From NCBI GenBank assembly GCA_050694175.1, contig JBOGXA010000008.1, positions 1-64,000 of the forward strand: DNA of 64,000 nt, given 5' to 3'. Positions 15,678-25,078 of the stretch are shown one piece after another. Below the pieces are notes generated by a model. That model was given only the letters and a program-made list of their open reading frames with translations. It made no database searches and was not told the DNA's origin. This stretch comes from JBOGXA01 sp050694175. Its GTDB lineage: Bacteria > Actinomycetota > CADDZG01 > WHSQ01. Both the position numbers and the translations under genes were made by a program. The first letter of the stretch is position 1; every line of letters starts with the position of its first letter.

Positions 15678-16115
15678 TCAGTCGATGGTGATGCGGCCGT
15701 CCTCTCCGATCGGGAAGTTGGGGTTGAAAGCCACCTCCCACGGGTAGCCATCGGGATCGGCGAAGTAGCCATGGAAGCCGTCGAATTCGGCAGCCTTTTG
15801 CGCAGGTTTGAGGACGGTGCCTCCCGCGGTCACTGCGTCTTCGAGCGCAGACGACACGGCGGCATTGCTTTCCACGCAAATCGCCAATGTGAAGCCGGGA
15901 AAGGACGGCCGCGGTGAAGCTGGAAGCATGGCATCGTCGGCCAGAGAGTCATAACTGAACAGCCCGAGATACGCCTCCGCCGTGCGGAACCAATAGATGA
16001 TTCCCGGAACGCTCGATGACACAAGCTCCCACCCCAATGCCTCGTAGAACGCTTTGGAACGTTCGAGATCGGCGACACCGAGAGTGACGATGCTCATTCG
16101 GGCAGGAACGCTCAT
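15678..16115 (-). CDS. VOC (glyoxalase/bleomycin-resistance) superfamily protein
   Basis: AAGGAGT precedes ATG 16115. The 145-residue product shows the vicinal-oxygen-chelate pattern: MSIVTLGVADLERSKAFYEALGWE near the start (strand-helix of the first beta-alpha-beta-beta-beta module), GIIYWFRTAEAYLGLF, and in the second module GTVLKPAQKAAEFDGFHGYFADPDGYPWEVAFNP. The DPDG.PWE end carries the usual metal-ligand Glu. Members are lyases, dioxygenases or resistance proteins; the substrate here cannot be told. It is a single gene with its own ribosome site. Confidence 0.85.
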   Translation of the reverse strand: MSVPARMSIVTLGVADLERSKAFYEALGWELVSSSVPGIIYWFRTAEAYLGLFSYDSLADDAMLPASPRPSFPGFTLAICVESNAAVSSALEDAVTAGGTVLKPAQKAAEFDGFHGYFADPDGYPWEVAFNPNFPIGEDGRITID

Positions 16116-16321
16116 AATGGACTCCTTGGGTCGGGTGGCCGCTTCTTACGAGGCAGCATCTCCCAATCGGAGCTCACAATCGTCACGGTCGGTTGGATTT
16201 GGTTCTGAATCAACGGAGCAGAACCCTCGTCAGTTCCTGGCGCACGCGCCTGGCTATCACGTGCTCGCAGGGGCGTGTGTTGAGCCCTACGGGCCGTTGA
16301 GCGAGATCGAACAAGCGTTTC

Positions 16322-16398
16322 TGGTTGCAGGGGCGGGATTTGAACCCGCGACCTCCGGGTTATGAGCCCGGCGAGCTACCAGACTGCTCCACCCTGCC
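16322..16398 (-). tRNA. Initiator tRNA-fMet (CAT)
   Basis: The minus strand folds into a full cloverleaf: acceptor GGCAGGG/CCCTGC, D-arm GAGC..GCTC, anticodon stem CCGGG/CCCGG with loop CTCATAA (anticodon CAT), variable AGGTC, T-arm GCGGG-TTCAAAT-CCCGC. Position 1 (G) faces A at position 72 without pairing and the anticodon stem has three consecutive G-C pairs, the two marks of initiator tRNA. The 3' CCA is encoded (16324-16322). Confidence 0.95.
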
Positions 16399-16576
16399 CT
16401 TCGACCCTAACAAAAGTCCCATCCACCGGTCAGACGCGACCTTCGGAGCTAGATGTCCTCTATAACGACATCGGGGGCAAACGTCGGGCGGGGGTGGGGA
16501 CCCGGCTCGCTGGCACGATGTTTGGTGAAAAGCGACCCGAATACCGAAGCCGTTGCCCCAAACCTCGACCGAGTAG

Positions 16577-19399
16577 CTAGCTTCCGGTCGACGAGATCTC
16601 TTCGGCCTGGCCCAGGAGCTCGCCGACCTGCTCGATCAGCCGCCCGTAGGTCTCGAGATCTCCCTCCCTCAGGGCGTCTTGCGCCTGGCCGTAGACGCGC
16701 GCCGCGTCCGCGATGATCTGATCCAGTTCCCCGTCACCCGTCCCCGGCGTGCCCGGCTCCGTCGGCTCTCCCGGCTCCGTCGGCTCGCCGGCGATCGGCG
16801 GCTCCTCGAGCTGGAACAGTTCGGCGAGGGCGAGCTCGAAACTGTCGGCGAAGACGATGTCGTCGCCGAGCACCAGGATCACTCGCTTCAGCTCGGGGAT
16901 GCCCCCGTCTTCGGCCGTGACGAAGAACGGTTGCACGTACAGGATCGATTCTTCGATCGGGAGGAGCACCAGCGAGCCGAAGTCGACCTGCGAGCCGCCC
17001 TGACGCAACAGGGTCAGTTCCTGAGACAACGGTCGCACCTGGTTGATCAGATTGTCGACCTGCTTGGGGCCCTGGATAATAATCGACCGGGGGAACTCGA
17101 GCGTCAGCATCTCTCCGTAGTGCTCGGGGTCCGCGCGCGCGACCATTATCGCCCTCATATTGTCCCTCTGCCGGGGTGTGAACGGTCTGGTGAGCACAAA
17201 CTCCTGTTCCGTCTCCCCCGGAAGCGTCAACAGCAGGAACGTCGGTTGCACCTGAGCATCCCGTTCGACGCTGCCGAACTCGTCCTGGACGTTTACGGGG
17301 ATCGCCCATTCCTCGATCCCCGAGAAGAGAACCTCGGGCTCGGTCACGTGGTACTCCTGGAAGATCTCGGACTGCACCTTGAACAGATCTTCCGGGTAGC
17401 GGAAGTGTGCGCGCAGGTCGTCTGAGGGCTCGTCGTCGGTGAACAGCTCGGGGAACGCGTTCCGCCACGCACCGATGATCGGGTCCTCCTCGTCGATGAC
17501 GTAGAAAGCCATCGTTCCGTCGTAGGCATCAACGACGATCTTCACCGAGTTGCGAATGTAGTTGGCTCGGCCGCCGAGAGCTCCCACCTGCCCTTGGGCG
17601 ACGACGGCTTCGAGATCGACGACTTCGGAATACGGGTACCAGGTCGTCGTCGTGTAAGCGTCGAGGATCCACACCGTTCGGCCATCGACAACCGCCGGGT
17701 AAGGATCGTTGTCGAGACGCAGGAACGGTGCGGCGCGGTGGACGCGGTCGCGCACGTTCTTGTACAACAGGATCTTGGAATCATCCGTGACCTGACCCGA
17801 CAGGATCAGGTTGCGGTCGAGCTCACGAATCGAGTAAGCGAGGCGGCGGAAGAACCCGCCGATCGGGACCCCTCCATCACCCTCGTAAGTGGTCGTCTCG
17901 ACGCCCGCATCCGTCTCGAAGTCAAGCTCCGGTTGTTCGGTGTTCACGATCGAATACTCCGATGGGGCGAAGGACTCGCCGAAGTAGAGGCGCGCCTCTT
18001 CGGCGTCCAGAGATTCGGCCCCCGCCTCTGCCGTGCCCGGGATGTCGCTCACCAGGAACTCGGGCTGACCCACGGCCGTTGACGCGTTGGCAAGGCTGGC
18101 CACGATCCCATTTCCATGCGTGAACTGCAGATGGACGTTCGGCCATCGCTGGGAGTTGGCCGGAAGGTCCTGTAGGGACAGCTCGCGCGCTGTGATGAGG
18201 ACCTGTCGCATCTCGCCGTCGACGAGATAGCGGTCGACGTCGACGTCCTGGAACTCGTAGTAGGTCCGGATCTGCTGCAGCTGTGCGATTGCCTTTTGCA
18301 GGATGGGGGGATCCCACAGTCGCACGTTCTGAAGGAGAGATTCGTTCTGTTGGACCTCGGAGGGAGCAAGTGCGGCGGTGGCGGGGAAGGACTGCACCTC
18401 CATGTCTGCGAGCCCGAAGGCGCGGCGCGTCGATTGGATGTTTTCCTCGATGAAGGGCCGCTCCCGCACCAGCTCTTGGGGCTCGACCGAAAAGCGCTGC
18501 ACCCACCACGGCCACACGCCGCCGGCAAGGACCGAGAACAGAACCCAGATCGCAACCGCGGCGAGCGGCAGGATCACCGTTCGGAAACGGATGTTGATCA
18601 GAAACAAGATCGCGGAGACGATCGAGATGATCGCGAGGATCGTCAGCGCGGGAAGCTGTGCATTGACGTCCGTATAGGTCGCGCCCGTCACGACGCCGCG
18701 CGTCGAGAAGTCGAGCTCGAATCTCCCCAGCCAGTACTGAACCGTCTTTACCAGGGCAAGGCCCCCGAGCAACACCGACAGATGCGCGAGTGCGCCCGAT
18801 GCCACTCCCCGCATCCCTAGCTCCGGCCGGATAGAACCGTGGAAGAAGTGAGCGACCGCGCTCACGACCAGCGCGGCCATGAGTGCGAACCAAGCGAAGT
18901 CGGTGAGGTCCTTGAACCACGGCAGCTCGAAAACGAAGAACCCGATATCGCGTCCGAACTGGGGATCGTCGATGCCGAATGGAATGCGGTTAGCCCACAG
19001 CAGGTAGTCCTGCCATGCAGCGCTCGCGGCGGTCCCGGCAAGGATTCCCACGAGCACGCCGACGCCGAGTCGCACCCATTTCATGTGCGGGGTCAGCAGG
19101 TCGCGGTACCGCTCGAGGGGATCCCCTCGGCGCCCGGGGATCCGGTAGGCGGGCGCGAGCCGGGCCGCCAGCAGGAGGTTTCCCCACACGAGGACGCCGA
19201 CGATCGCTCCGACGATGAGCCCGACAAACAGCTGTGTGTAGATGCTCGTGAACAGGACCGACTCGAATCCGACCTCCTGGAACCAGAGCACATCGGTATA
19301 GAAGCGCGACAGACTCAGAAGGAGGGCCAGGATCACGACCACGATCGCAACGACGATCCACCGCTTCGCCACTCCGGGTCGCGGCATGCGAGTCACCAT
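16577..19399 (-). CDS. UPF0182 family integral membrane protein
   Basis: The 940-residue protein matches the actinobacterial/cyanobacterial UPF0182 family over its whole length. There are seven hydrophobic segments in residues about 13-310, starting WIVVAIVVVILALLLSLSRF and followed by FYTDVLWFQEVGF, a family hallmark. A large extracytoplasmic domain (about 310-880) contains QELVRERPFIEENIQSTR, ILDAYTTTTWYPYSE and YFGESFAPSEYSIVNT. The C-terminal tail is acidic with Gly-Glu-Pro-Thr repeats and ends in a short coiled helix. Function in the family is not established. It is a single gene, directly after the tRNA-fMet in the same direction. Confidence 0.95.
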   Translation of the reverse strand: MVTRMPRPGVAKRWIVVAIVVVILALLLSLSRFYTDVLWFQEVGFESVLFTSIYTQLFVGLIVGAIVGVLVWGNLLLAARLAPAYRIPGRRGDPLERYRDLLTPHMKWVRLGVGVLVGILAGTAASAAWQDYLLWANRIPFGIDDPQFGRDIGFFVFELPWFKDLTDFAWFALMAALVVSAVAHFFHGSIRPELGMRGVASGALAHLSVLLGGLALVKTVQYWLGRFELDFSTRGVVTGATYTDVNAQLPALTILAIISIVSAILFLINIRFRTVILPLAAVAIWVLFSVLAGGVWPWWVQRFSVEPQELVRERPFIEENIQSTRRAFGLADMEVQSFPATAALAPSEVQQNESLLQNVRLWDPPILQKAIAQLQQIRTYYEFQDVDVDRYLVDGEMRQVLITARELSLQDLPANSQRWPNVHLQFTHGNGIVASLANASTAVGQPEFLVSDIPGTAEAGAESLDAEEARLYFGESFAPSEYSIVNTEQPELDFETDAGVETTTYEGDGGVPIGGFFRRLAYSIRELDRNLILSGQVTDDSKILLYKNVRDRVHRAAPFLRLDNDPYPAVVDGRTVWILDAYTTTTWYPYSEVVDLEAVVAQGQVGALGGRANYIRNSVKIVVDAYDGTMAFYVIDEEDPIIGAWRNAFPELFTDDEPSDDLRAHFRYPEDLFKVQSEIFQEYHVTEPEVLFSGIEEWAIPVNVQDEFGSVERDAQVQPTFLLLTLPGETEQEFVLTRPFTPRQRDNMRAIMVARADPEHYGEMLTLEFPRSIIIQGPKQVDNLINQVRPLSQELTLLRQGGSQVDFGSLVLLPIEESILYVQPFFVTAEDGGIPELKRVILVLGDDIVFADSFELALAELFQLEEPPIAGEPTEPGEPTEPGTPGTGDGELDQIIADAARVYGQAQDALREGDLETYGRLIEQVGELLGQAEEISSTGS

Positions 19400-19549
19400 G
19401 GGCGGCAGCGTACCGTCAAAGCGGCTTTAGCCAGAGGAGGGGGTTCGGGGGAACCAGTGAGGCGGGTCATCTCACTGTTCCCCCGACGGAGAGCGGGGAG
19501 CCCGAAGGGCAAACCGGTCGAGGAAGACACCGGTCTGCGTCTCGGGCCC

Positions 19550-19930
19550 TCACTCGCCGGAGTCGGCAAGGACGCTTCGGATGCGTTCAACGAGGTCATC
19601 GGGGCTGAACGGTTTTCCGATGAAGTGGGCGCCGGCCCATTCGGTGTCTTCCTTGGGCGTCATACCCGACAGGATGAAAACGGGGATGTCACTCGTCGCC
19701 TCATCCTCCTTCAAGGCAGCAAGCACCTCGGGACCGCCCATTTTGGGCATGACGCTGTCGAGCAGGATGACGCTCGGATGCTCGGTGGTGGCGAGGCGCA
19801 TAGCCTCCTCGCCGTCCACGGCTTCGAGCACCGCGAACCCCTCGTCTTCGAGCACGTACGACAGGGTCATGCGAACGCTGGCGTCGTCCTCGACAACCAG
19901 CACTACCGGCCGACCGGACCCGCCGCTCAC
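19550..19930 (-). CDS. Single-domain response regulator (CheY-like)
   Basis: GTG 19930 overlaps the stop of the FecR-domain gene by four bases, so the two are translationally coupled. The 126-residue product is a bare receiver domain: acidic pocket VVEDDAS at residues 11-16, phospho-acceptor Asp in VILLDSVMPKMGG, Ser/Thr in FILSGMT and Lys in IGKPFSPDDL. No output domain is attached, so it must act by protein contact. Its likely partner is the sensor kinase two genes upstream. Confidence 0.92.
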   Translation of the reverse strand: MSGGSGRPVVLVVEDDASVRMTLSYVLEDEGFAVLEAVDGEEAMRLATTEHPSVILLDSVMPKMGGPEVLAALKEDEATSDIPVFILSGMTPKEDTEWAGAHFIGKPFSPDDLVERIRSVLADSGE

Positions 19931-21123
19931 GGATCCAGCTCGTCGAGAATCGAGCCGTCGGGAGAGATATCGGGAAGCGGGGAAGGCGGGTTCTGGATCA
20001 CGCAGTCGATGATGTCTTCACACTCGTCGTCGCCGCCCCCGCCACCACCACCGCCGCCGCCGCCACCGCCGCCACCGCCGTCACCGGGTTCGTCCGGGCC
20101 CCCGTCCCCCGACGGCGAGCCACTCCCGCCCGGCCCGGTGGGGGTCGAGCCTCCCCCGGGCCCGGTGGCTCCCGACGGGCCGAACAAGAGACCGTTAGAT
20201 CCGCCCGCCCCGGCCACAGCACCGGTGCCGATGATCAGGTCCTCGAGCTCCGCGACCAGGCGTTTCGGTCTGACGTCCATGATGGTCGCCGCAAGACCCC
20301 ACGCGGCCCCATCATCCCGAAGCCGGAACGCGCGGGTGAACGATTGGTGAAACGGCGCGTCGTCGATATCCGCGACGGTGTAGGCGATCATGAGATCGGC
20401 CGGCCGCCGCGCCAGATACCGGCGGAGGACCGAGACCCCCCGCCCGCCGGAAAGAGACTCGAAGAAAGAGATCCCGGGCCTCGCTCGGCCGATCTGGGAC
20501 GAAAAGCCGCGAGCCAGCTGGGTCAGCTCCTCGTCGAGGGCGACGACTTCGTCGAGCCAGATCCGGTCCCATTCATCCGACGCGTCGAGCGCGTAGGGTG
20601 TGACCTCGCTAATCGCACCCATGGCCACGTTTGCCTGGAAGTAGGAGCGAACTCGCTCGGGCTCCTGGCCGGGGGCGTCTACGTTCACGGAGCCCTGGTA
20701 GACACCAGCCACACTCGAGGCGGAGCGTCGATCGATCCGAAAGACGGCGCCCCTCGCAGTGGCTTCCATATCGCCGAACATGACGGTGGTGGGGTCGCCG
20801 GCCTCGGCGAGCACGGTCCCCCTCTCGTTTCCCACGGCGTCCGTGTCGGCGATCTCGACCGTCGTGACATCCGCCAGCCACACGACCCGGTCGCCGGACA
20901 GTCGCAGCCGGGCCTGAGCGCCGCCCGAGGTTGTGATGACATCTCCTGTTTCGACAGCCATGTGGTCGTCGACCACGATCGTCTCGCCCTCGTGGATCAC
21001 GCGCACCGTTCCCGACCGGCCCCGGCGTTCCACGGTCATCTCACTGAGCTCGTCCTCGCGCTGAAACAGGGAGCACGAACTCCCGACGAGGAGGGCGAGC
21101 GTCGCTATCAGGGCCTTCTTCAC
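19927..21123 (-). CDS. FecR-domain lipoprotein
   Basis: The 398-residue product starts with a lipoprotein signal (MKKALIATLALLVGSSC, Cys 17). A FecR domain spans about residues 30-150: GDVITTSGGAQARLRLSGDRVVWL, GTVLAEAG and ATARGAVFRIDRR are the usual strands. A helical region follows (about 175-300), then a low-complexity Gly/Pro/Ser/Asp tail with an uninterrupted run of about 17 glycines, encoded by a (GCC/GGC)n tract at 20030-20080, and a final CEDIIDC segment. The domain suggests a surface sensor or scaffold. It lies between a sensor kinase and a receiver, all reading one way. Confidence 0.85.
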   Translation of the reverse strand: MKKALIATLALLVGSSCSLFQREDELSEMTVERRGRSGTVRVIHEGETIVVDDHMAVETGDVITTSGGAQARLRLSGDRVVWLADVTTVEIADTDAVGNERGTVLAEAGDPTTVMFGDMEATARGAVFRIDRRSASSVAGVYQGSVNVDAPGQEPERVRSYFQANVAMGAISEVTPYALDASDEWDRIWLDEVVALDEELTQLARGFSSQIGRARPGISFFESLSGGRGVSVLRRYLARRPADLMIAYTVADIDDAPFHQSFTRAFRLRDDGAAWGLAATIMDVRPKRLVAELEDLIIGTGAVAGAGGSNGLLFGPSGATGPGGGSTPTGPGGSGSPSGDGGPDEPGDGGGGGGGGGGGGGGGGDDECEDIIDCVIQNPPSPLPDISPDGSILDELDP

Positions 21124-21169
21124 ATCGAATAAGGATCCAGGGTCCGCCGGATGCGCTTGTGCAATAGTA

Positions 21170-23959
21170 CTAGCCGGCGCTCCCGGTTCGCCCCAGCGGC
21201 AGCCGAATGGTCATCTGTGTTCCCTCCTGCTGCTCGCTGGCGACGAGCACCTCGCCGCGGTGGGCCTCCACGATCCTCTGCACGAACGCGAGCCCGAGGC
21301 CCATGCCGCCGTAGGAGCGGGTCTCCGATGCGTCGATCTGGTGGAAATCTGCGAACACATGGGGCAGCTCCTCAGGCGAGATACCGATCCCTTCGTCGGA
21401 GACGACGATTTCAACGCCGGCCCCGTCGTCTCTCCTGCGAGCTTCTATCCGAATCGTTCCGCCGTCCGGCGAGAACTTGACCGAGTTGTCGAGGATCTCC
21501 TCGAGTGAGCGTCGCAGGAGTCTTTCGTCGCCGGCAACCGAGGGCAGGTCGCTTACGGTCTCGACGACAAAGGTGTGCTTGGGGGACCGCTTACGCCACT
21601 GCTCCACGAGGCTCTCGATCACCGAAGGAATCTCAACGGGCCTGGCGCGCGGGGCAAGACGCCCCGCCTCCAGCGCCGCGAAGTCGACGAGAAGCTCGAC
21701 GACCCGCTCGAGCCTCTCCGTCGAATCGCGTATACCGGTGGCGAATCGCTTCGCCTTGTCGGGCGGAAGGTCGCGTGACGCCAGCAACTCTGAGTATCCC
21801 TTGATGGGAGTAAGGGGGGTCCTTAGCTCATGGGAGATGTTCGATAGGAACTCGGTCTTCATCTTCTCGACCTCGTGCTCACGTGAGATGTCTCGCACAA
21901 CGACCACGGCACCCGCCACGTTTCCCTCGGCATCCTTGATCACCGCACTCGTAACGGCGACCGGCAACGGCTGTCCCGAGCGCCGCATGAGATACGCGCT
22001 GCCGACCGAGCCGGTCCCCACATCGCTTAATGGAAAGGTGCGCTTTTCACCGTTCGCGTCGCGCACGTCCAGAACATCGTCGAGTGGCTTGCCGACTGCC
22101 TCATCGGCCCCGAGTCCGGTGAGATCCTCTGATGCCGCGTTGAAGGCAAAGACAGACCCGTCCGTGCTCACGGCCACGAGCCCATCCGTCATCGACTGCA
22201 TGATCGTCTCTAAGCGAGCTCGCAGGTCACGTTCCTGACGCGCCGCGTTTCGCAAATCATCGGTCATTCCGATGAGGGCGCCCGTCATCTCGTTGAACGT
22301 CGATCCGAGTTGCCCGACCTCGTCGTGACCCACGATCTTTGCTTTCGCCGTCAGATCACCTTCCCGCACCGCGTTTGCGGCGTTGGTCAACTCCTGAATC
22401 GGCCTAGTGATCCGACGGCCCGACAACCACGCGAGCAAGAGCGCAACGGCACCCACTGCCAGCGTCACCAGGAAGAGGCTGCGGGTAACGTCCGCACGGC
22501 GCGTCGCGGTGATCACGTCTGCCGGCGTCGTCAGGACCAGCGTTCCCACCGGGACGCCCGCCTCGTTCAGCAACGGCGCAAAGGCGCTGAAGAACCTGTC
22601 GTCTCCCAGCTCCTGCTCCGCCGAATCGATCGTGCCGGCAACAAGCTCTCGATTGACCGAGGCGGGCACGAGGTCGTCGAGCGGCACCCGACGGGGCATG
22701 GAGGTCGCGATCACCTCGCCGCCGGAAACGAGCGTTGCGCGCGCAGGCGCGAAGGCATCGGTGATCGCCTCGAGGGTGAGTGCATCGACGTAGCGGCCGA
22801 CGGCGATCACCCCTGCCGGCCGGGCCCCCGCCCGCCGGCCCGGGACCTCCGCGGCCGCAAGCGCCACCACGACGTCCTCCACGTGGACCAGACTCGCCGC
22901 CGCAGTAACACCGTCCGACGGTGTCACTTCCGTGAGCACAGGGGTCCCAATCACCCTCACCTGGAACTCCACGTCCGCGTCTAAGCTTTTGGCGTTGCGC
23001 CCGGTCCGGCCGAGTACGGGCCCATCGCCGAACCAGGCCAGAAGCTTTCCACCGGGAGCCGTCAGGGCGACTAAATCGACCGCAAAGGGACTGGCCTTGC
23101 CGATACTTCGGGCCAGGACATCGAGATCGCGGCGGGCGGCCAGCTGCGACCTGACGGTCGCCTGCTGGGCGATGAGCTGGGCGTTCCCGGCGAGATCCAG
23201 GCTCTCACCCTGGATGTTGCGCACCGCGTTCTCGAGTTGAGATTCGATCCTGTTGAGTTCCTCGGTCTCGACGTTGCGCGAGATCACCCCGGTCAGGGTC
23301 GACGAGAGGGCCAGTACAACTGCGAGAAGCAATGCTGCAAACGCAGCTACGAAACGCGATCGAACGCTGGCACGAATGCTCGACCAGAGCCACGCGGCGA
23401 CCAGCACGAACCCCAAGAGCTTTGCCGCGTGGGCCGCATGAACAAGGGGGTCGATCGAACCGATCCCAAGCTCGGCTCGCAGGAAGACCCCGGTAAGCGC
23501 CTCGAACACTCCTAAAAGAAAGGCTCCGAGGGCCAGCCTTCGCAGCTCGACGGCACCTTTGCGGGCGCGATTGAGTGCGACAAGAACGAGAATGAGTGCG
23601 GCGGTTACCGGGATCAGCGATAGCGGCTCGCGGAGCCGAACGGCGGCTCCCGCAAGGATCGGAGTCCCCCTCGACAGATCGGCGCGCGCCAGCCCCATCG
23701 CCACGAAGACGAGGCCGGCAGCGCGCGCGGCGATAAGTTGCGGATCGCCGTCGGCCTCTATGAACGCGGCGCCGTGAGCGATCTGCGCGCCCGCGAGAAC
23801 GGCGAACCCAAGCGCCGCGACCATTCGTCCAAAGCGGCCGGCCGGCACGAACGAGGGCCGGAACCAGATAAGGAAAACGGCGCCGGCAAAGACGACGAAT
23901 CCGACGAACTCAACCGTGAAATGAAGAGGCAGCACGACGCTGTCGAGCATCAGAGACAA
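21170..23959 (-). CDS. Multidomain sensor histidine kinase (7TM, sensor, HAMP, PAS, HisKA, HATPase)
   Basis: The 929-residue protein has, in order: about seven membrane segments (residues 5-195), another membrane helix and an extracytoplasmic sensor region (about 200-470), a membrane helix (FLVTLAVGAVALLLAWLSG), HAMP (about 490-545), a coiled link, and a PAS domain (about 570-690). The kinase core follows: phospho-accepting His in FLSNISHELRTPLTPIKGYS, N-box EEILDNSVKFSPDG, G1-box DEGIGISPEELPHVF and G2-box YGGMGLGLAFV. All catalytic boxes are intact. It probably passes phosphate to the receiver at 19550, with the FecR lipoprotein encoded between them. Confidence 0.93.
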   Translation of the reverse strand: MSLMLDSVVLPLHFTVEFVGFVVFAGAVFLIWFRPSFVPAGRFGRMVAALGFAVLAGAQIAHGAAFIEADGDPQLIAARAAGLVFVAMGLARADLSRGTPILAGAAVRLREPLSLIPVTAALILVLVALNRARKGAVELRRLALGAFLLGVFEALTGVFLRAELGIGSIDPLVHAAHAAKLLGFVLVAAWLWSSIRASVRSRFVAAFAALLLAVVLALSSTLTGVISRNVETEELNRIESQLENAVRNIQGESLDLAGNAQLIAQQATVRSQLAARRDLDVLARSIGKASPFAVDLVALTAPGGKLLAWFGDGPVLGRTGRNAKSLDADVEFQVRVIGTPVLTEVTPSDGVTAAASLVHVEDVVVALAAAEVPGRRAGARPAGVIAVGRYVDALTLEAITDAFAPARATLVSGGEVIATSMPRRVPLDDLVPASVNRELVAGTIDSAEQELGDDRFFSAFAPLLNEAGVPVGTLVLTTPADVITATRRADVTRSLFLVTLAVGAVALLLAWLSGRRITRPIQELTNAANAVREGDLTAKAKIVGHDEVGQLGSTFNEMTGALIGMTDDLRNAARQERDLRARLETIMQSMTDGLVAVSTDGSVFAFNAASEDLTGLGADEAVGKPLDDVLDVRDANGEKRTFPLSDVGTGSVGSAYLMRRSGQPLPVAVTSAVIKDAEGNVAGAVVVVRDISREHEVEKMKTEFLSNISHELRTPLTPIKGYSELLASRDLPPDKAKRFATGIRDSTERLERVVELLVDFAALEAGRLAPRARPVEIPSVIESLVEQWRKRSPKHTFVVETVSDLPSVAGDERLLRRSLEEILDNSVKFSPDGGTIRIEARRRDDGAGVEIVVSDEGIGISPEELPHVFADFHQIDASETRSYGGMGLGLAFVQRIVEAHRGEVLVASEQQEGTQMTIRLPLGRTGSAG

Positions 23960-24022
23960 GTCTTACACGGTGCCCGCTCGCCCAGCGGGTTGTTTTGAAG
24001 TCCGGCCCCTGATCCCGCAGTG

Positions 24023-25051
24023 CTAGTCCAGCGATTCGAGGTGGTCGACGGCGTCCTCGAAGCTCCCCACCGCCACAATCTCGATGTCGTCTGCCGCCTC
24101 GCGCGCCGCGGCCGCGTTGCCTGCCGGCGCGAGGAAGAGCTTGGCCCCCTCGGCCTCGGCGCCAGCAACCTTCTGCTCGATCCCGCCGATCTCACCGACG
24201 CTGCCGTTGCACGCAATCGTTCCCGTGCCCGCGACCCGCCGGCCGGCCGTCAGATCGTCGGGTGTCAGCCTGTCGTAAAGGGCGAGGGAGAACATGAGGC
24301 CTGCGGACGGACCGGCGATCTCCCCCGTCTTGAACCGATAGTCGATCGGACCGAAGTCGTCCGGAGCCATCTCGATCCCTATGAACGGGCGGGCGTCGTC
24401 GTCGGGGGCCGCCCCCAGCCTGATATCCACCGCGCGCGTCTTGGATCCATCTGCAACCTCGAACTCGACCATCTCACCCGGTGAGTGGCCGGCCAGTGTC
24501 ACGAGCAGGTCGCACGCGGTTCCGACCGACTCGCCGTCGATTGTTGTGATTACGTCGCCGCTATCGAGCCGGCCCTCGGCGGGCTCCGAAACGACGCTGG
24601 CGATCTCCACACCGGCCAGCTCGTCCGCCCCGATCGCGGTCAGCGCGACCGAGGCCGCAGCCCGTTTCGAAGCCGTCATCTGCTGCCTCTGGATCCTGTT
24701 CAGTTCCTTCAGAGAGAGGCCCTGCGTAAAGCCCTCTTCGTCGACCACCATCGTCTCGGAGTCGAAGTAGCTCCACACCCATTCGGCGACCGTCACGCTG
24801 TCATCGACTCTCACCGTCGTTAGGTAGAAGGACCCCTCCGAGCTGAACGTTTCCCGTCCGCTCACCTCGATCAACCCCTCGACGTCTCGAACCGGTCCCG
24901 GAACGAATCTGAGAATCGAGGGGACGGGGATCACCAGCGACGCCCCCAGCAGTGCAAGGATGATGAGAACGATCAACCAGGGCCGCAACGAGGGCGGTCG
25001 CACGGTGACGTCCTTCTTCGAGTGGTCCGGAAAATCTCGCTGCACGACCAC
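24023..25051 (-). CDS. PDZ-Lon (S16) membrane protease, YlbL family
   Basis: The 342-residue protein has one N-terminal membrane helix (LRPWLIVLIILALLGASLVI), an extracytoplasmic part, a PDZ domain at about 155-225 (EGRLDSGDVITTIDGESVG) and a Lon-type protease domain at about 235-335. The catalytic Ser lies in GEIAGPSAGLMFSLALYD and the Lys in GGIEQKVAGAEAEGA, the serine-lysine dyad of family S16. It lacks an ATPase domain, like Bacillus YlbL and its actinobacterial relatives. Its cellular substrate is unknown. It shares direction with the mreB gene upstream. Confidence 0.92.
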   Translation of the reverse strand: MVVQRDFPDHSKKDVTVRPPSLRPWLIVLIILALLGASLVIPVPSILRFVPGPVRDVEGLIEVSGRETFSSEGSFYLTTVRVDDSVTVAEWVWSYFDSETMVVDEEGFTQGLSLKELNRIQRQQMTASKRAAASVALTAIGADELAGVEIASVVSEPAEGRLDSGDVITTIDGESVGTACDLLVTLAGHSPGEMVEFEVADGSKTRAVDIRLGAAPDDDARPFIGIEMAPDDFGPIDYRFKTGEIAGPSAGLMFSLALYDRLTPDDLTAGRRVAGTGTIACNGSVGEIGGIEQKVAGAEAEGAKLFLAPAGNAAAAREAADDIEIVAVGSFEDAVDHLESLD

Positions 25052-25078
25052 TAACTGTAGGACGCCGTCGATAAAAGG

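Noticed and set aside
20030..20090. CRISPR-like or satellite array in the CCGCCG tract
   Set aside because: It is a trinucleotide-type tract coding for poly-Gly in the FecR protein, with no spacers.
23960..24010. GC hairpin between the YlbL-type and sensor-kinase genes as a terminator
   Set aside because: CCCGC/GCGGG pair, but the stem is only 5 bp and no T tract follows on the minus strand.
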